This document shows positions 8,442 through 16,359 of a DNA stretch of 64,000 bases, piece by piece (the stretch's first letter is position 1; each line of letters opens with the position of its first letter). This DNA is from Steroidobacteraceae bacterium (GTDB taxonomy: Bacteria > Pseudomonadota > Gammaproteobacteria > Steroidobacterales > Steroidobacteraceae). Where the stretch lies: positions 1 to 64,000 of the forward strand of contig JAFMKA010000003.1 in NCBI GenBank assembly GCA_017853175.1. The letters are read 5' to 3'. A program made the position numbers and the translations under genes. The notes under the pieces were generated by a model, which saw only the letters and a list, made by a program, of their open reading frames with translations, was not told the DNA's origin and did no database searches.

Positions 8442-8681
8442 ATGAAGTTACTGCGCGCGTTCACCGAGCACCCGGCCACCGTAGGCGAGACCTACTTCGG
8501 GCATCTGTGTCAGGCGGGTAGCTTCGGGCTCCGCATGGTGTTTTCCGGAATCGCCTGCCTGCTGCACGGCATTTTTCCGTTTCTCTTCGTGACCACCGGC
8601 TCCGATGCCGTGAAGGGTCTACACACCGAAATGAGCGCGCGCCGCGAGCGTGCACTCCGAGGCGAAGTGCCGATCCGCTAA
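8442..8681 (+). CDS. DUF6356 family small membrane protein
   Basis: This 79-residue protein carries the DUF6356 pattern: FTEHPATVGETYFGH at the N-terminus, a hydrophobic segment (about residues 27-48, including CLLHGIFPFLF) and a short charged tail after TGSDAVKGLH. One membrane helix is likely. Function is unknown. I chose ATG 8442 over TTG 8430 because the family begins at this point. No Shine-Dalgarno is visible. The TAA stop at 8679-8681 lies inside a TAAACT box that may be the -10 of rlmI. Confidence 0.75.
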   Translation: MKLLRAFTEHPATVGETYFGHLCQAGSFGLRMVFSGIACLLHGIFPFLFVTTGSDAVKGLHTEMSARRERALRGEVPIR

Positions 8682-8706
8682 ACTCCGCGGCGGTTCACTC
8701 GCCCGG

Positions 8707-9942
8707 ATGTTTCCCTTGGGTTCCCACTCCAGTTCGACTCTGCCCGAGCTGCGCCTGCGTCGCGGCGAAGACCGCCGTTTGCGGGCGGGTCATCTTTGGG
8801 TATTCAGTAACGAGGTCGACACGACCGCGACGCCTCTCGCATCGTTCGAGCCGGGCACTCAGGTGCGCATCGTCAGCGATCGCGATCATGTTCTCGGGGT
8901 GGGCTATCTCAATCCCGCCACGTTGATTGCCGCGCGTATCCTCGCCCGAGAGAGCGAGGCACGCGTCGATCGCCACTGGATTGCTTCGCGATTACGTCAA
9001 GCACTGACGCTGCGTGACAGCCTCTACCCGAGCCCGTATTACCGCTGGGTGTTCGGGGAGTCCGATTCTTTGCCCGGGCTCGTGCTCGATCGCTATGGCG
9101 ATCTCGTCGTGGGTCAAATCGCGACGCTCGGCATGGAGCGTCTACGCGCAGAAGTGGAGGCAGCGATCCGGGAAGTCCTCTCGCCTACTGCGCTGATTTG
9201 GAAGAACGATTCGGGTGCACGCAAGCTGGAAGGATTACCGGAAATCGTGGAAACCGCTTGGGGTGCGATACCCGACGAGACCGTGGTACTCGAGCATCTC
9301 TCCGATGGACGTGCCTTGACCTTCAAAGTGGCGCTGGCCGGCGGGCAGAAAACGGGTTGGTTCTTCGATCAAACTTTTAATCGCAGCGTACTGCCGCGTT
9401 TTCTAAAACCGGGTGCCCGCGTGCTCGACGTGTGTAGCTATGCGGGCGGCTGGGCGACGACCGCTGCGGCTTCTGGAGCGCGTGAGGTCGCGTGCATCGA
9501 CTCTTCCCTGGCCGCCTTGCAGTTTGCCGAGCGGAATGTGGCTGCCAATTCTTCGCTCAAGGCCGTTCTACATCGCGGAGATGCGTTCGACGTGCTGTCG
9601 GCACTCGCCGAAGCGGGTGAGCGCTATGACGCGGTGGTCATCGATCCCCCGGCATTCATCAAGCGGCGCAAGGATATTCCGCAAGGCCAGGCGGCGTATC
9701 GCAAGCTCAACCAGCTCGCGCTGAGGGTGCTCGAGCCGGGCGGCCTACTCGTGAGTTGCTCGTGCTCGCATCATCTGGCTGCGGACGACCTCCTCGTGGC
9801 GATCCAGGGTGCGGCCCGGCATGTCGATCGATTCGTGCAGGTGCTGCACGAGGGCGGACAGTCGCCTGATCATCCCCGGCATCCGGCGATCCCCGAGACC
9901 CGGTACCTCAAGGCGTTTTTCTGCCGCGTGACCCGCGGCTAG
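8707..9942 (+). CDS. rlmI: 23S rRNA (cytosine-1962-C5)-methyltransferase RlmI-type
   Basis: This is a class I SAM-dependent m5C methyltransferase of 411 residues. The N-terminal PUA domain has LRRGEDRRLRAGHLWVFSNEV. A middle EEHR-type domain follows. The Rossmann domain has LDVCSYAGGWA (SAM motif I), VIDPPAFIKRRKD (motif IV) and LVSCSCSHHL (motif VI, with catalytic Cys). ATG 8707 starts right before the PUA domain; the in-frame ORF extends to 8650 but that part overlaps DUF6356. A TAAACT box at 8679-8684 may be its -10. Confidence 0.9.
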   Translation: MFPLGSHSSSTLPELRLRRGEDRRLRAGHLWVFSNEVDTTATPLASFEPGTQVRIVSDRDHVLGVGYLNPATLIAARILARESEARVDRHWIASRLRQALTLRDSLYPSPYYRWVFGESDSLPGLVLDRYGDLVVGQIATLGMERLRAEVEAAIREVLSPTALIWKNDSGARKLEGLPEIVETAWGAIPDETVVLEHLSDGRALTFKVALAGGQKTGWFFDQTFNRSVLPRFLKPGARVLDVCSYAGGWATTAAASGAREVACIDSSLAALQFAERNVAANSSLKAVLHRGDAFDVLSALAEAGERYDAVVIDPPAFIKRRKDIPQGQAAYRKLNQLALRVLEPGGLLVSCSCSHHLAADDLLVAIQGAARHVDRFVQVLHEGGQSPDHPRHPAIPETRYLKAFFCRVTRG

Positions 9943-9945
9943 CCG
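9936..9945. other. 10-bp perfect palindrome over the rlmI stop
   Basis: CGGCTAGCCG at 9936-9945 is a perfect palindrome that includes the TAG stop of rlmI and ends one base before the TAAAAT box of lgt. It has no T-run that would make it a standard terminator. Confidence 0.4.
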
Positions 9946-9946
9946 T

Positions 9947-9959
9947 TAAAATCTCACCA
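9947..9959 (+). promoter_or_regulatory. -10-like TAAAAT box 7 nt before the lgt start (possible leaderless promoter)
   Basis: TAAAAT at 9947-9952 is followed by 7 bases and ATG 9960. There is no Shine-Dalgarno and no clear -35. This is the same arrangement as at 3577, 22770, 47064 and 48917. Confidence 0.45.
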
Positions 9960-10769
9960 ATGATCGATTACCCCGGCTTCGATCCCGTCGCGCTCGAACT
10001 TGGCCCGCTCAAGGTGCGCTGGTACGGCATTACTTACCTCGTCGCTTTTGCGGCGGCATGGTGGCTCGGTCGTCGACGTGCCTCGCAGCCAGGCTCGACC
10101 TGGACGGCGGTCGACGTCGATGACTTCCTCTTCTACGCCATGCTCGGCGTCATTCTGGGTGGCCGCATCGGCTACGTTTTTTTCTACGGTCTGGGTTATT
10201 GGGCGCACGATCCTTGGTATCCGCTGCGTATCACCGAGGGCGGCATGTCGTTCCACGGGGGTCTCATCGGCGTGCTCGTCGCTCTCGCGGTGTTCGCGAT
10301 TCGACGTAAACGTCATATCGCGGACGTCTTCGATTTTGCTGCGGCTCTGCCGGGTCTCGGCATCCTGTCGGTGCGTATCGGCAACTTCATCAACGGCGAG
10401 TTGTGGGGCAGGCCGGGTGAGGTGCCATGGGCCATGATGGTCGATGGTGTCGCACGACATCCGACCCAACTGTACGAAGCGCTGCTCGAAGGCTTGCTCG
10501 TCGCCATCGTGCTGTGGTGGTTTACCGCCAAAGATCGACCGCGGCTCGCGCCGTCGGGTTTGTTTCTCATCATGTATGCGTTCGGGCGGCTTACCGTGGA
10601 GTTCTGGCGACTCCCTGACGCGCACATCGGGTATCTCGCCGGCGGTTGGTTCACGATGGGCCATCTGCTCACGTTACCGATGCTCGTCGTGGGTATCGCG
10701 CTGATGGTGATTGCCTATCGCAGGGGCGACGCGTCGGGTAATCGTGTAATCGAACGAGCCGCGTCATGA
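9960..10769 (+). CDS. lgt: Prolipoprotein diacylglyceryl transferase
   Basis: Lgt moves a diacylglyceryl group from phosphatidylglycerol to the lipobox Cys of preprolipoproteins in the inner membrane. The protein has 269 residues with about seven transmembrane segments. It carries [13 protein letters not shown] near residue 96 and the Lgt signature [14 protein letters not shown] near 140, with its essential Arg, Asn and Glu. Probable clients in this window are the lipoproteins RlpA and MltB. The stop overlaps the thyA start (ATGA), which is the conserved lgt-thyA pair. Confidence 0.96.
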   Translation: MIDYPGFDPVALELGPLKVRWYGITYLVAFAAAWWLGRRRASQPGSTWTAVDVDDFLFYAMLGVILGGRIGYVFFYGLGYWAHDPWYPLRITEGGMSFHGGLIGVLVALAVFAIRRKRHIADVFDFAAALPGLGILSVRIGNFINGELWGRPGEVPWAMMVDGVARHPTQLYEALLEGLLVAIVLWWFTAKDRPRLAPSGLFLIMYAFGRLTVEFWRLPDAHIGYLAGGWFTMGHLLTLPMLVVGIALMVIAYRRGDASGNRVIERAAS

Positions 10770-11560
10770 AGCAATACCTCGATTTCATGCGTCACGTGCG
10801 TCAGCACGGGACGCGCAAGACCGATCGCACGGGTACGGGCACGCTGTCGGTGTTCGGTCATCAAATGCGCTTCGATTTGCGCGAGGGCTTTCCGCTCGTC
10901 ACGACCAAAAAAATCCATTTGAAGTCGGTAGTGCACGAGTTGCTGTGGTTTCTGCGCGGTGAAACCAACACCGCTTATCTTCGCGAAAACGGCGTGACCA
11001 TTTGGGACGAATGGGCAGATGCCAAAGGCGAGCTCGGGCCGGTGTACGGCAAGCAGTGGCGATCTTGGCCCACGCCCGATGGCGGGTCGATCGACCAGAT
11101 TTCCGAGGTGCTCAAACAGCTACGTACTCAGCCCGATTCGCGCCGCATCATCGTGAGCGCTTGGAATGTGGGCGAGCTCTCCCAGATGGCGCTGATGCCT
11201 TGCCATGCGTTCTTTCAGTTCTACGTCGCCGATGGGCGTCTGTCATGCCAGCTTTATCAGCGTAGTGCCGATATTTTTCTCGGTGTGCCGTTCAACATCG
11301 CCTCATACGCCTTGCTCACTCACATGATCGCCGAGCAATGTGATCTCGGCGTCGGAGATTTCGTCTGGACGGGCGGCGACTGCCATCTCTATCTCAATCA
11401 TCTCGAGCAGGCTGATCTGCAGCTCTCGCGAGAGCCTTACCCGTTGCCCAAGCTCGTGATCAAGCGTCGGCCCGCCTCGCTCTTCGACTACGTGTTTGAC
11501 GATTTCGAATTCGCGAATTACCAACATCATCCGGCGATCAAGGCGCCGGTGGCTGTTTGA
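10766..11560 (+). CDS. thyA: Thymidylate synthase
   Basis: ThyA methylates dUMP to dTMP using 5,10-methylene-tetrahydrofolate and releases dihydrofolate, which FolA (encoded nearby at 12249) reduces. At 264 residues it has the same length as E. coli ThyA. The N-terminal [11 protein letters not shown] loop, the catalytic Cys in [13 protein letters not shown], the [17 protein letters not shown] dUMP site and the conserved C-terminal APVAV are all present. It is translationally coupled to lgt by a 4-base overlap. Confidence 0.97.
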   Translation: MKQYLDFMRHVRQHGTRKTDRTGTGTLSVFGHQMRFDLREGFPLVTTKKIHLKSVVHELLWFLRGETNTAYLRENGVTIWDEWADAKGELGPVYGKQWRSWPTPDGGSIDQISEVLKQLRTQPDSRRIIVSAWNVGELSQMALMPCHAFFQFYVADGRLSCQLYQRSADIFLGVPFNIASYALLTHMIAEQCDLGVGDFVWTGGDCHLYLNHLEQADLQLSREPYPLPKLVIKRRPASLFDYVFDDFEFANYQHHPAIKAPVAV

Positions 11561-11586
11561 CCTTTTAATCACCCGGGAGACTCTTC

Positions 11587-12249
11587 GTGCCGATACCCGT
11601 CATGCGCACCAGCGCTTGGATCAAAGTTCGCAACTCCAAAATTCACGGTAAGGGCGTGTTTGCCGCCAAGCGTATCCCGAAGGGCACGCGAGTCATCGAG
11701 TATCTCGGTGACCGCATCACCCATGCCGAAGCCGATGCGCGCTACGACGATCACGATCCGAACGACAATCACACCTTCCTGTTCATCGTCGATAAAAAGA
11801 CGGTGATCGACGCCGGAGTCGGCGGTAACGGCGCGAGGTTCATCAACCACTCCTGCGACGGTAATTGCGAATCGGTGATCGAGGACCGGCGCGTATTCAT
11901 CGAAACGACCCGAGTCGTCGAGAAGGGCGAAGAGCTCGGTTACGACTACGAGATCGGTCGCGAAAAAGACGATCCGCCGAACGTCGACGAAATCTTCGCG
12001 TGCCGTTGCGGCTCGCCGAAGTGCCGCGGCACGATGCTCTGGCCGCCGAAAGATCCGCGCAAGAAGAAAAAAGCCCAGAAAAAAGCCCAGAAAAAAGCGA
12101 ACCCTCGCGCGAAGACTTCAGCGAAAAACAAGACGCCGTCGCGTGTGACTTCGCGCGCGAAGGCGGGCGTCAAGCCTAGCGCCAAGCCGAGAGCAAAGAC
12201 CCAGCGCCGCTCGAGCGCGACCCGCCGACGAAAAGCGTCGCGACGCTGA
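11587..12249 (+). CDS. SET-domain protein-lysine methyltransferase with histone-H1-like basic tail
   Basis: This 220-residue protein has two parts. Residues 9-150 form a complete SET domain: GKGVFA (SAM site, near 21), FINHSC (85-90), GEELGYDY (114-121) and a post-SET zinc knuckle CRCGSPKC (139-146). Residues about 155-220 are a low-complexity tail of Lys, Arg, Ala, Pro and Ser resembling bacterial H1-like proteins, probably DNA- or RNA-binding. The family transfers methyl from SAM to lysine; the target is unknown. GTG 11587 has GGAG seven bases upstream and is preferred to ATG 11602. The gene sits between thyA and folA, and its stop overlaps folA (TGATG). It may derive from transfer of a eukaryote-like domain, though similar genes occur in other proteobacteria. 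Confidence 0.88.
   Translation: MPIPVMRTSAWIKVRNSKIHGKGVFAAKRIPKGTRVIEYLGDRITHAEADARYDDHDPNDNHTFLFIVDKKTVIDAGVGGNGARFINHSCDGNCESVIEDRRVFIETTRVVEKGEELGYDYEIGREKDDPPNVDEIFACRCGSPKCRGTMLWPPKDPRKKKKAQKKAQKKANPRAKTSAKNKTPSRVTSRAKAGVKPSAKPRAKTQRRSSATRRRKASRR
12067..12096 (+). repeat. A6-rich 12-bp tandem repeat inside the SET gene tail
   Basis: The unit AAAAAAGCCCAG is repeated about 2.5 times in frame and encodes alternating KK and AQ. Three A6 runs in a GC-rich gene are slippage-prone; a one-base indel would remove the remaining tail and shift into another frame. Confidence 0.8.
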
Positions 12250-12764
12250 TGCCGGGCAGGGCGCCGCGCCTCACTCTGATCGTCGCCGTAGCCGAGAACG
12301 GCGTGATCGGGCGTGAGGGCGGATTACCCTGGAGACTTTCCGAAGATTTGCGTCGCTTCAAGCAGCGTACGCTCGGGCGACCCGTCGTGATGGGCCGTAA
12401 GACCTGGGAGTCTCTCGGCAGGCCGTTGCCAGGACGTACCAATATCGTCGTGACGCGACGCGGTGATTACACCGTCGACTCGCCCGGTGTCGTTGTCGTG
12501 CCGAACCTCGATGCCGCCATCGAGGCGGCGGGCGATGTCGAAGAAATCATGATCATCGGCGGAGCGGAGATCTATGCCCTCGCTCTTCCGCATGCCGAGC
12601 TCGTCGAACTGACACGGGTTCACGCGACGGTCGAGGGAGACACCCTGTTTCCTGCGATGCCCCCCGAGGAATGGCAAGAGATTTCTCGTGCCGAGCACCC
12701 GGTCGACGAGCGCAATCAGTATCCGACGAGTTTCATCACGCTGCAGCGACGCGGAATTTCTTAG
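12249..12764 (+). CDS. folA: Dihydrofolate reductase
   Basis: FolA reduces dihydrofolate to tetrahydrofolate with NADPH. The protein has 171 residues and all hallmark parts: AENGVIGREGGLPW (Met20-loop region), LRRFKQRTLG, MGRKTWESLGRPLPGR (NADPH site) and IIGGAEIYALAL. It is coupled to the SET gene by a one-base overlap and lies close to thyA, its metabolic partner. It converges with the fumarase gene across a 46-base gap. Confidence 0.96.
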   Translation: MPGRAPRLTLIVAVAENGVIGREGGLPWRLSEDLRRFKQRTLGRPVVMGRKTWESLGRPLPGRTNIVVTRRGDYTVDSPGVVVVPNLDAAIEAAGDVEEIMIIGGAEIYALALPHAELVELTRVHATVEGDTLFPAMPPEEWQEISRAEHPVDERNQYPTSFITLQRRGIS

Positions 12765-12778
12765 GTTTTAATCAAACC
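12764..12778. terminator. Weak inverted repeat between convergent folA and fumarase genes
   Basis: GGTTT-taatc-AAACC starts at the last base of the folA stop. The stem is only 5 bp with no strong T-run, so a terminator role is uncertain. Confidence 0.25.
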
Positions 12779-12810
12779 GAGATAATCCGGTCACTTTTCG
12801 ATCGAGGACT

Positions 12811-14340
12811 TCAGCGCGCTCGCGTCTTGATCGACCCTGCAGCGATTTTCTGGCTCCACTCGGCCGGGCCGCTTTGGTGCACCGAGGTGCCGTTCGAATC
12901 GACGGCGACCGTCACTGGCATATCTTTGACGTCAAATTCATAGATCGCCTCCATGCCGAGATCGGCAAAGGCGACGACGCGCGAGGATTTGATCGCCTTC
13001 GACACGAGGTACGCAGCGCCTCCCACGGCCATGAGATAGGCCGCCTTGTGCTTGCGAATCGCTTCGATACCGACTGGGCCGCGTTCGGCTTTACCGATCA
13101 TCGCGATGAGCCCGGTGTTGGCGAGCATCATCTCGGTGAACTTATCCATACGCGTCGCAGTGGTGGGACCAGCAGGCCCCACGACTTCGTCGCGCACCGG
13201 ATCGACCGGGCCGACGTAGTAGATCACTCGGTTTCGAAAATCGACTCCTTCGGGGAGGCCTTTGCCGCTCGCATAGAGATCGGCGATCCGTTTGTGAGCC
13301 GCATCGCGGCCCGTGAGCATCTTGCCATTGAGGAGCAGCCGATCGCCGGGCTTCCAGGACGCGACCTCTTGAGGCGTGAGCGTGTCGAGATTGACGCGAA
13401 GCGCTTCGGGCGAGGGCTTCCAGTCGACTTTGGGCCAGCGTGACAGATCGGGCGGCGCGAGCTTCGAGGGACCCGAGCCGTCGAGCGTGAAGTGAACGTG
13501 CCGGGTGGCAGCGCAGTTTGGAATCATCGCCACCGGCTTCGAGGCCGCGTGAGTCGGATAATCGAGAATCTTCACGTCGAGTACGGTGGAGAGGCCGCCG
13601 AGACCCTGCGCGCCGATCCCGAGCGCGTTCACTTTGTCGTGCAGCTCGATACGCAGTTCTTCGATGGGGTTACGCGGACCACGAGCCTTGAGCTCGGCCA
13701 TGTCGATGGGGTCCATCAAAGATTCTTTGGCGAGCACCATCGCTTTTTCGGCGGAGCCGCCGATGCCGATGCCGAGCATGCCCGGCGGGCACCACCCTGC
13801 GCCCATGGTCGGGACGGTCTTGAGCACCCAATCGACGATCGAATCGCTGGGGTTCAGCATGACGAACTTGGCTTTATTCTCAGAGCCACCGCCCTTGGCG
13901 GACACGGTGATCTCGACCGTATCGCCGGGCACCATTTCGACGTGTACGACGGCCGGGGTGTTATCGCGGGTGTTTTTACGGGTGAACGCGGGGTCGGCCA
14001 CGATCGAGGCGCGCAGCGTGTTATCGGGGTCGAGATACGCGCGGCGAACGCCTTCGTTGATCATCTCGGTGAGCGTGAGCGTGGCCTCCCAACGGACATT
14101 CATGCCGACCTTTACGAAAGCGACCACGATGCCGGTGTCTTGGCAGATCGGACGATGGCCCTCGGCACACATGCGCGAGTTGGTGAGAATCTGTGCGATG
14201 GCATCGCGAGCGGCGGGCGACTCTTCGAGTTCGTAGGCTCGACCGAGCGACTCGATGTAGTCCATCGGATGGTAGTAAGAAATATATTGCAGGGCATCTG
14301 CGACGCTCGCGATGACATCCTGCTGTTTGATGATCGTCAT
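12811..14340 (-). CDS. Fumarate hydratase, class I (iron-sulfur, single chain)
   Basis: This interconverts fumarate and malate in the TCA cycle using a [4Fe-4S] cluster. The single chain of 509 residues matches FumA/FumB-type enzymes. The N-terminal alpha-like domain has SRMCAEGHRPICQDTG near residue 56 (cluster Cys), then GGGSENKA, CPPGMLGIGIGGSAEKA and PNCAATRHVHF (a second cluster Cys). The beta-like C-terminal domain has GKMLTGRDAAHKR, YYVGPVDP and GPTTATRMD. ATG 14340 lies 4 bases beyond the apaH stop, so it may be co-transcribed with the lptD-apaH block, or driven by its own promoter just upstream. Confidence 0.95.
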   Translation of the reverse strand: MTIIKQQDVIASVADALQYISYYHPMDYIESLGRAYELEESPAARDAIAQILTNSRMCAEGHRPICQDTGIVVAFVKVGMNVRWEATLTLTEMINEGVRRAYLDPDNTLRASIVADPAFTRKNTRDNTPAVVHVEMVPGDTVEITVSAKGGGSENKAKFVMLNPSDSIVDWVLKTVPTMGAGWCPPGMLGIGIGGSAEKAMVLAKESLMDPIDMAELKARGPRNPIEELRIELHDKVNALGIGAQGLGGLSTVLDVKILDYPTHAASKPVAMIPNCAATRHVHFTLDGSGPSKLAPPDLSRWPKVDWKPSPEALRVNLDTLTPQEVASWKPGDRLLLNGKMLTGRDAAHKRIADLYASGKGLPEGVDFRNRVIYYVGPVDPVRDEVVGPAGPTTATRMDKFTEMMLANTGLIAMIGKAERGPVGIEAIRKHKAAYLMAVGGAAYLVSKAIKSSRVVAFADLGMEAIYEFDVKDMPVTVAVDSNGTSVHQSGPAEWSQKIAAGSIKTRAR

Positions 14341-14344
14341 GGTT

Positions 14345-15184
14345 TCACCCGTCGGATTGAGCCGACATTTTAACTCGCTGATACCCGTCGCAGGGCAGCG
14401 ACCAGCGAGCGTCCGAATCGAGCGCTGCGGCCGTCAGCGCGCCACCCCATACGCACCCGGTATCGAGCGTAAGCAGATCGGGGCGGTCGACCAACCCGAG
14501 TGTGGACCAATGCCCCGTAATCACTCGGGCGTTCGACGTTCGACGGTCGGGCGTCTCGAACCACGGCATCCAGCCGCTCTCCTGAGACCCGGGAGCGCCT
14601 TTCATTTTGAGGTCGATACGACCGTTGGCACGGCAATATCGCAATCGTGTCAGCACGTTGATGACGAAGCGCAGCCGATCGGCACCCTCGAGTGCCGGTG
14701 ACCATCGATCGGGACGGTTACCGTACATCGACTCGAAAAGTTTGACCGGATCGGCGCGTAACGCCTGTTCGACTTCTGCGGCGAGCATCATGACGTCGTC
14801 GACGGTCCATTGAGGCACGATTCCGGCATGTACCATGAGATCAGAGCCTTCTCGCACCGCGAGCGGCCGCGAGACGAGCCATTCCAAGAGACTATCCCGA
14901 TCCGCAGCGTTCAGGATGTCATTGAGCGTATCGTCGTCGCGTAGGGTGCGACTTCCACCGAACGCGACGGCGAGCAGATGAAGGTCGTGATTGCCAAGGA
15001 CGACGCGAGCGTTATCACCGAGCGAGCGGACGAAACGCAGGGTACCGAGTGAGTCAGGCCCGCGATTGACGAGATCGCCGACGAACCAGAGTTCATCGCG
15101 GTCGCTTCGAAAATCAGCCTGCTTGAGTAACTGGTGCAGTTCGGGCAGGCAACCCTGCACGTCACCGATGGCGATTCTCGCCAT
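14345..15184 (-). CDS. apaH: Symmetrical bis(5'-nucleosyl)-tetraphosphatase
   Basis: ApaH cleaves Ap4A to two ADP and also removes Np4 caps from RNA. The protein has 279 residues with the metallophosphatase motifs GDVQGCLPEL (residue 7), VGDLVNRGPDS, LGNHDLHLL and later MVHAGIVPQW and RVITGHWS. It follows apaG by 2 bases at the end of the conserved lptD-surA-pdxA-ksgA-apaG-apaH array. Confidence 0.96.
   Translation of the reverse strand: MARIAIGDVQGCLPELHQLLKQADFRSDRDELWFVGDLVNRGPDSLGTLRFVRSLGDNARVVLGNHDLHLLAVAFGGSRTLRDDDTLNDILNAADRDSLLEWLVSRPLAVREGSDLMVHAGIVPQWTVDDVMMLAAEVEQALRADPVKLFESMYGNRPDRWSPALEGADRLRFVINVLTRLRYCRANGRIDLKMKGAPGSQESGWMPWFETPDRRTSNARVITGHWSTLGLVDRPDLLTLDTGCVWGGALTAAALDSDARWSLPCDGYQRVKMSAQSDG
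14351..14372 (-). promoter_or_regulatory. Candidate fumarase promoter (-10 TAAAAT) with a 5' UTR hairpin
   Basis: On the minus strand, TAAAAT (14372-14367) is followed directly by GTCGG-ctcaat-CCGAC (14366-14351), a 5-bp stem, then the fumarase ATG at 14340. The site overlaps the 3' end of apaH. The -35 is poor. Confidence 0.3.
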
Positions 15185-15186
15185 CG

Positions 15187-15576
15187 TCAGTGCACCACTC
15201 CGGGCATTGCGAGGCGAAAAGCCGGAATCGGTGCGTCGAACTCGAGGCCGTCGTCGCCGCGCATCTGATAGCTACCGTGCATGGTGCCGACGGGTGTTTC
15301 GATCACGGCACCGCTCGAGTAGCGAAATCCTTGACCGGGTTTGAGATGCGGCTGTTCGCCGACCACGCCTTCGCCACGGACTTCTTGGACTTTACCGTTG
15401 CTATCGGTGATGACCCAATGACGCGTCATCAATTTCAAGGGTATACGACCCTCGTTTCGCATCGTCACCGTATAGGCGAACACATAGCGCTCGCTGTTCG
15501 GATCCGATTGTCCTTCGAGGTAAGCCGTTTCGATTTTGATATCGAGATGATGATCGGCACGCATGATGTAGCTCAC
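15187..15576 (-). CDS. apaG: ApaG (Co2+/Mg2+ efflux-associated protein)
   Basis: This 129-residue ApaG/DUF525 protein has an immunoglobulin-like beta fold. Family motifs are RYVFAYTVTMRNEG, LMTRHWVITDSNG and VRGEGVVGEQPHLKPGQGFRYSSGA. Its precise role is unsettled; mutants in other bacteria show cobalt resistance and magnesium efflux phenotypes. It overlaps the end of ksgA by 4 bases and precedes apaH by 2 bases. Confidence 0.95.
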   Translation of the reverse strand: MSYIMRADHHLDIKIETAYLEGQSDPNSERYVFAYTVTMRNEGRIPLKLMTRHWVITDSNGKVQEVRGEGVVGEQPHLKPGQGFRYSSGAVIETPVGTMHGSYQMRGDDGLEFDAPIPAFRLAMPGVVH

Positions 15577-16352
15577 GCTAGCGGCTCGGACACCGCTCTG
15601 GCAAGTCGCCCGAACTCTTCCGGCGACAAAGTCTCGGGTCTTGCGCCCGGATCGATCTCACAGGCGGCGATGGCATCGGCTTCGAGCAAGGCGCGCAAGG
15701 CATTGCGCAGGGTCTTGCGACGCTGCGAGAACGCCGCCGACACCACGCGATCGTAGCGGGCGTCGACGGGGAAGGCGGGCGTTTCGCGTACGGTCAGGCG
15801 TGCGACGGCAGACCAGACCTGCGGCGCCGGACGGAAAGCCCCCGGACCCACGTCGAAGAGATGCTCGGCTGTCACCCAAGGGGCAAGCATCACGGTGAGT
15901 CGGCCGTAGTCGCCGTTACCGGGTGCCGCGCAGATTCGTTCGATGACTTCGCGCTGGAGCATCACGTGCAGATCGAAGATGGACGCGCGGTGATCGAGCA
16001 AGTGAAAGAGCAGGGGCGTCGAGACGTTGTACGGCAAGTTGCCGATGACCCGTAATTTTCGACCGCGCGCGTGCGCGAGCATCGCAAAATCGAATTTGAG
16101 CGCATCGCACACATGGAGGGTCAGACCGCGGGCGCCAAATCTTTGCTGCAACTCCGCGGCGAGATCGCGATCGATTTCGATAGCATCCAGCCCGTCGCAG
16201 AGCTCAAGCAGCGGTTCGGTGAGCGCGCCACGACCCGGTCCGATCTCGACGAGTGACTCTCCGGGCTGCGGATCGATCGCCTCGATGATCTGCGCGATCA
16301 CGCCCGGATCGTGCAGGAAGTTTTGTCCGAAGCGTTTTCGAGCGAAGACCAC
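15573..16352 (-). CDS. rsmA: 16S rRNA (adenine1518-N6/adenine1519-N6)-dimethyltransferase
   Basis: RsmA (KsgA) dimethylates two adjacent adenines in helix 45 of 16S rRNA late in 30S assembly. It shows ARKRFGQNFLHD at the N-terminus, VEIGPGRGALTEPLL (SAM motif I) and the catalytic NLPYNVSTPLLFH. I chose GTG 16352, 7 bases after the pdxA stop, because it gives the usual family N-terminus (259 residues). An in-frame ATG at 16430 would add about 26 residues that overlap pdxA and look unlike the family. Confidence 0.93.
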   Translation of the reverse strand: MVFARKRFGQNFLHDPGVIAQIIEAIDPQPGESLVEIGPGRGALTEPLLELCDGLDAIEIDRDLAAELQQRFGARGLTLHVCDALKFDFAMLAHARGRKLRVIGNLPYNVSTPLLFHLLDHRASIFDLHVMLQREVIERICAAPGNGDYGRLTVMLAPWVTAEHLFDVGPGAFRPAPQVWSAVARLTVRETPAFPVDARYDRVVSAAFSQRRKTLRNALRALLEADAIAACEIDPGARPETLSPEEFGRLARAVSEPLA

Positions 16353-16359
16353 CGAAAAC

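Noticed and set aside
13492-14373. 293-residue plus-strand frame opposite fumarase
   Set aside because: Shadow of a conserved class I fumarase; Gly/His/Arg/Asp-rich with no domain.
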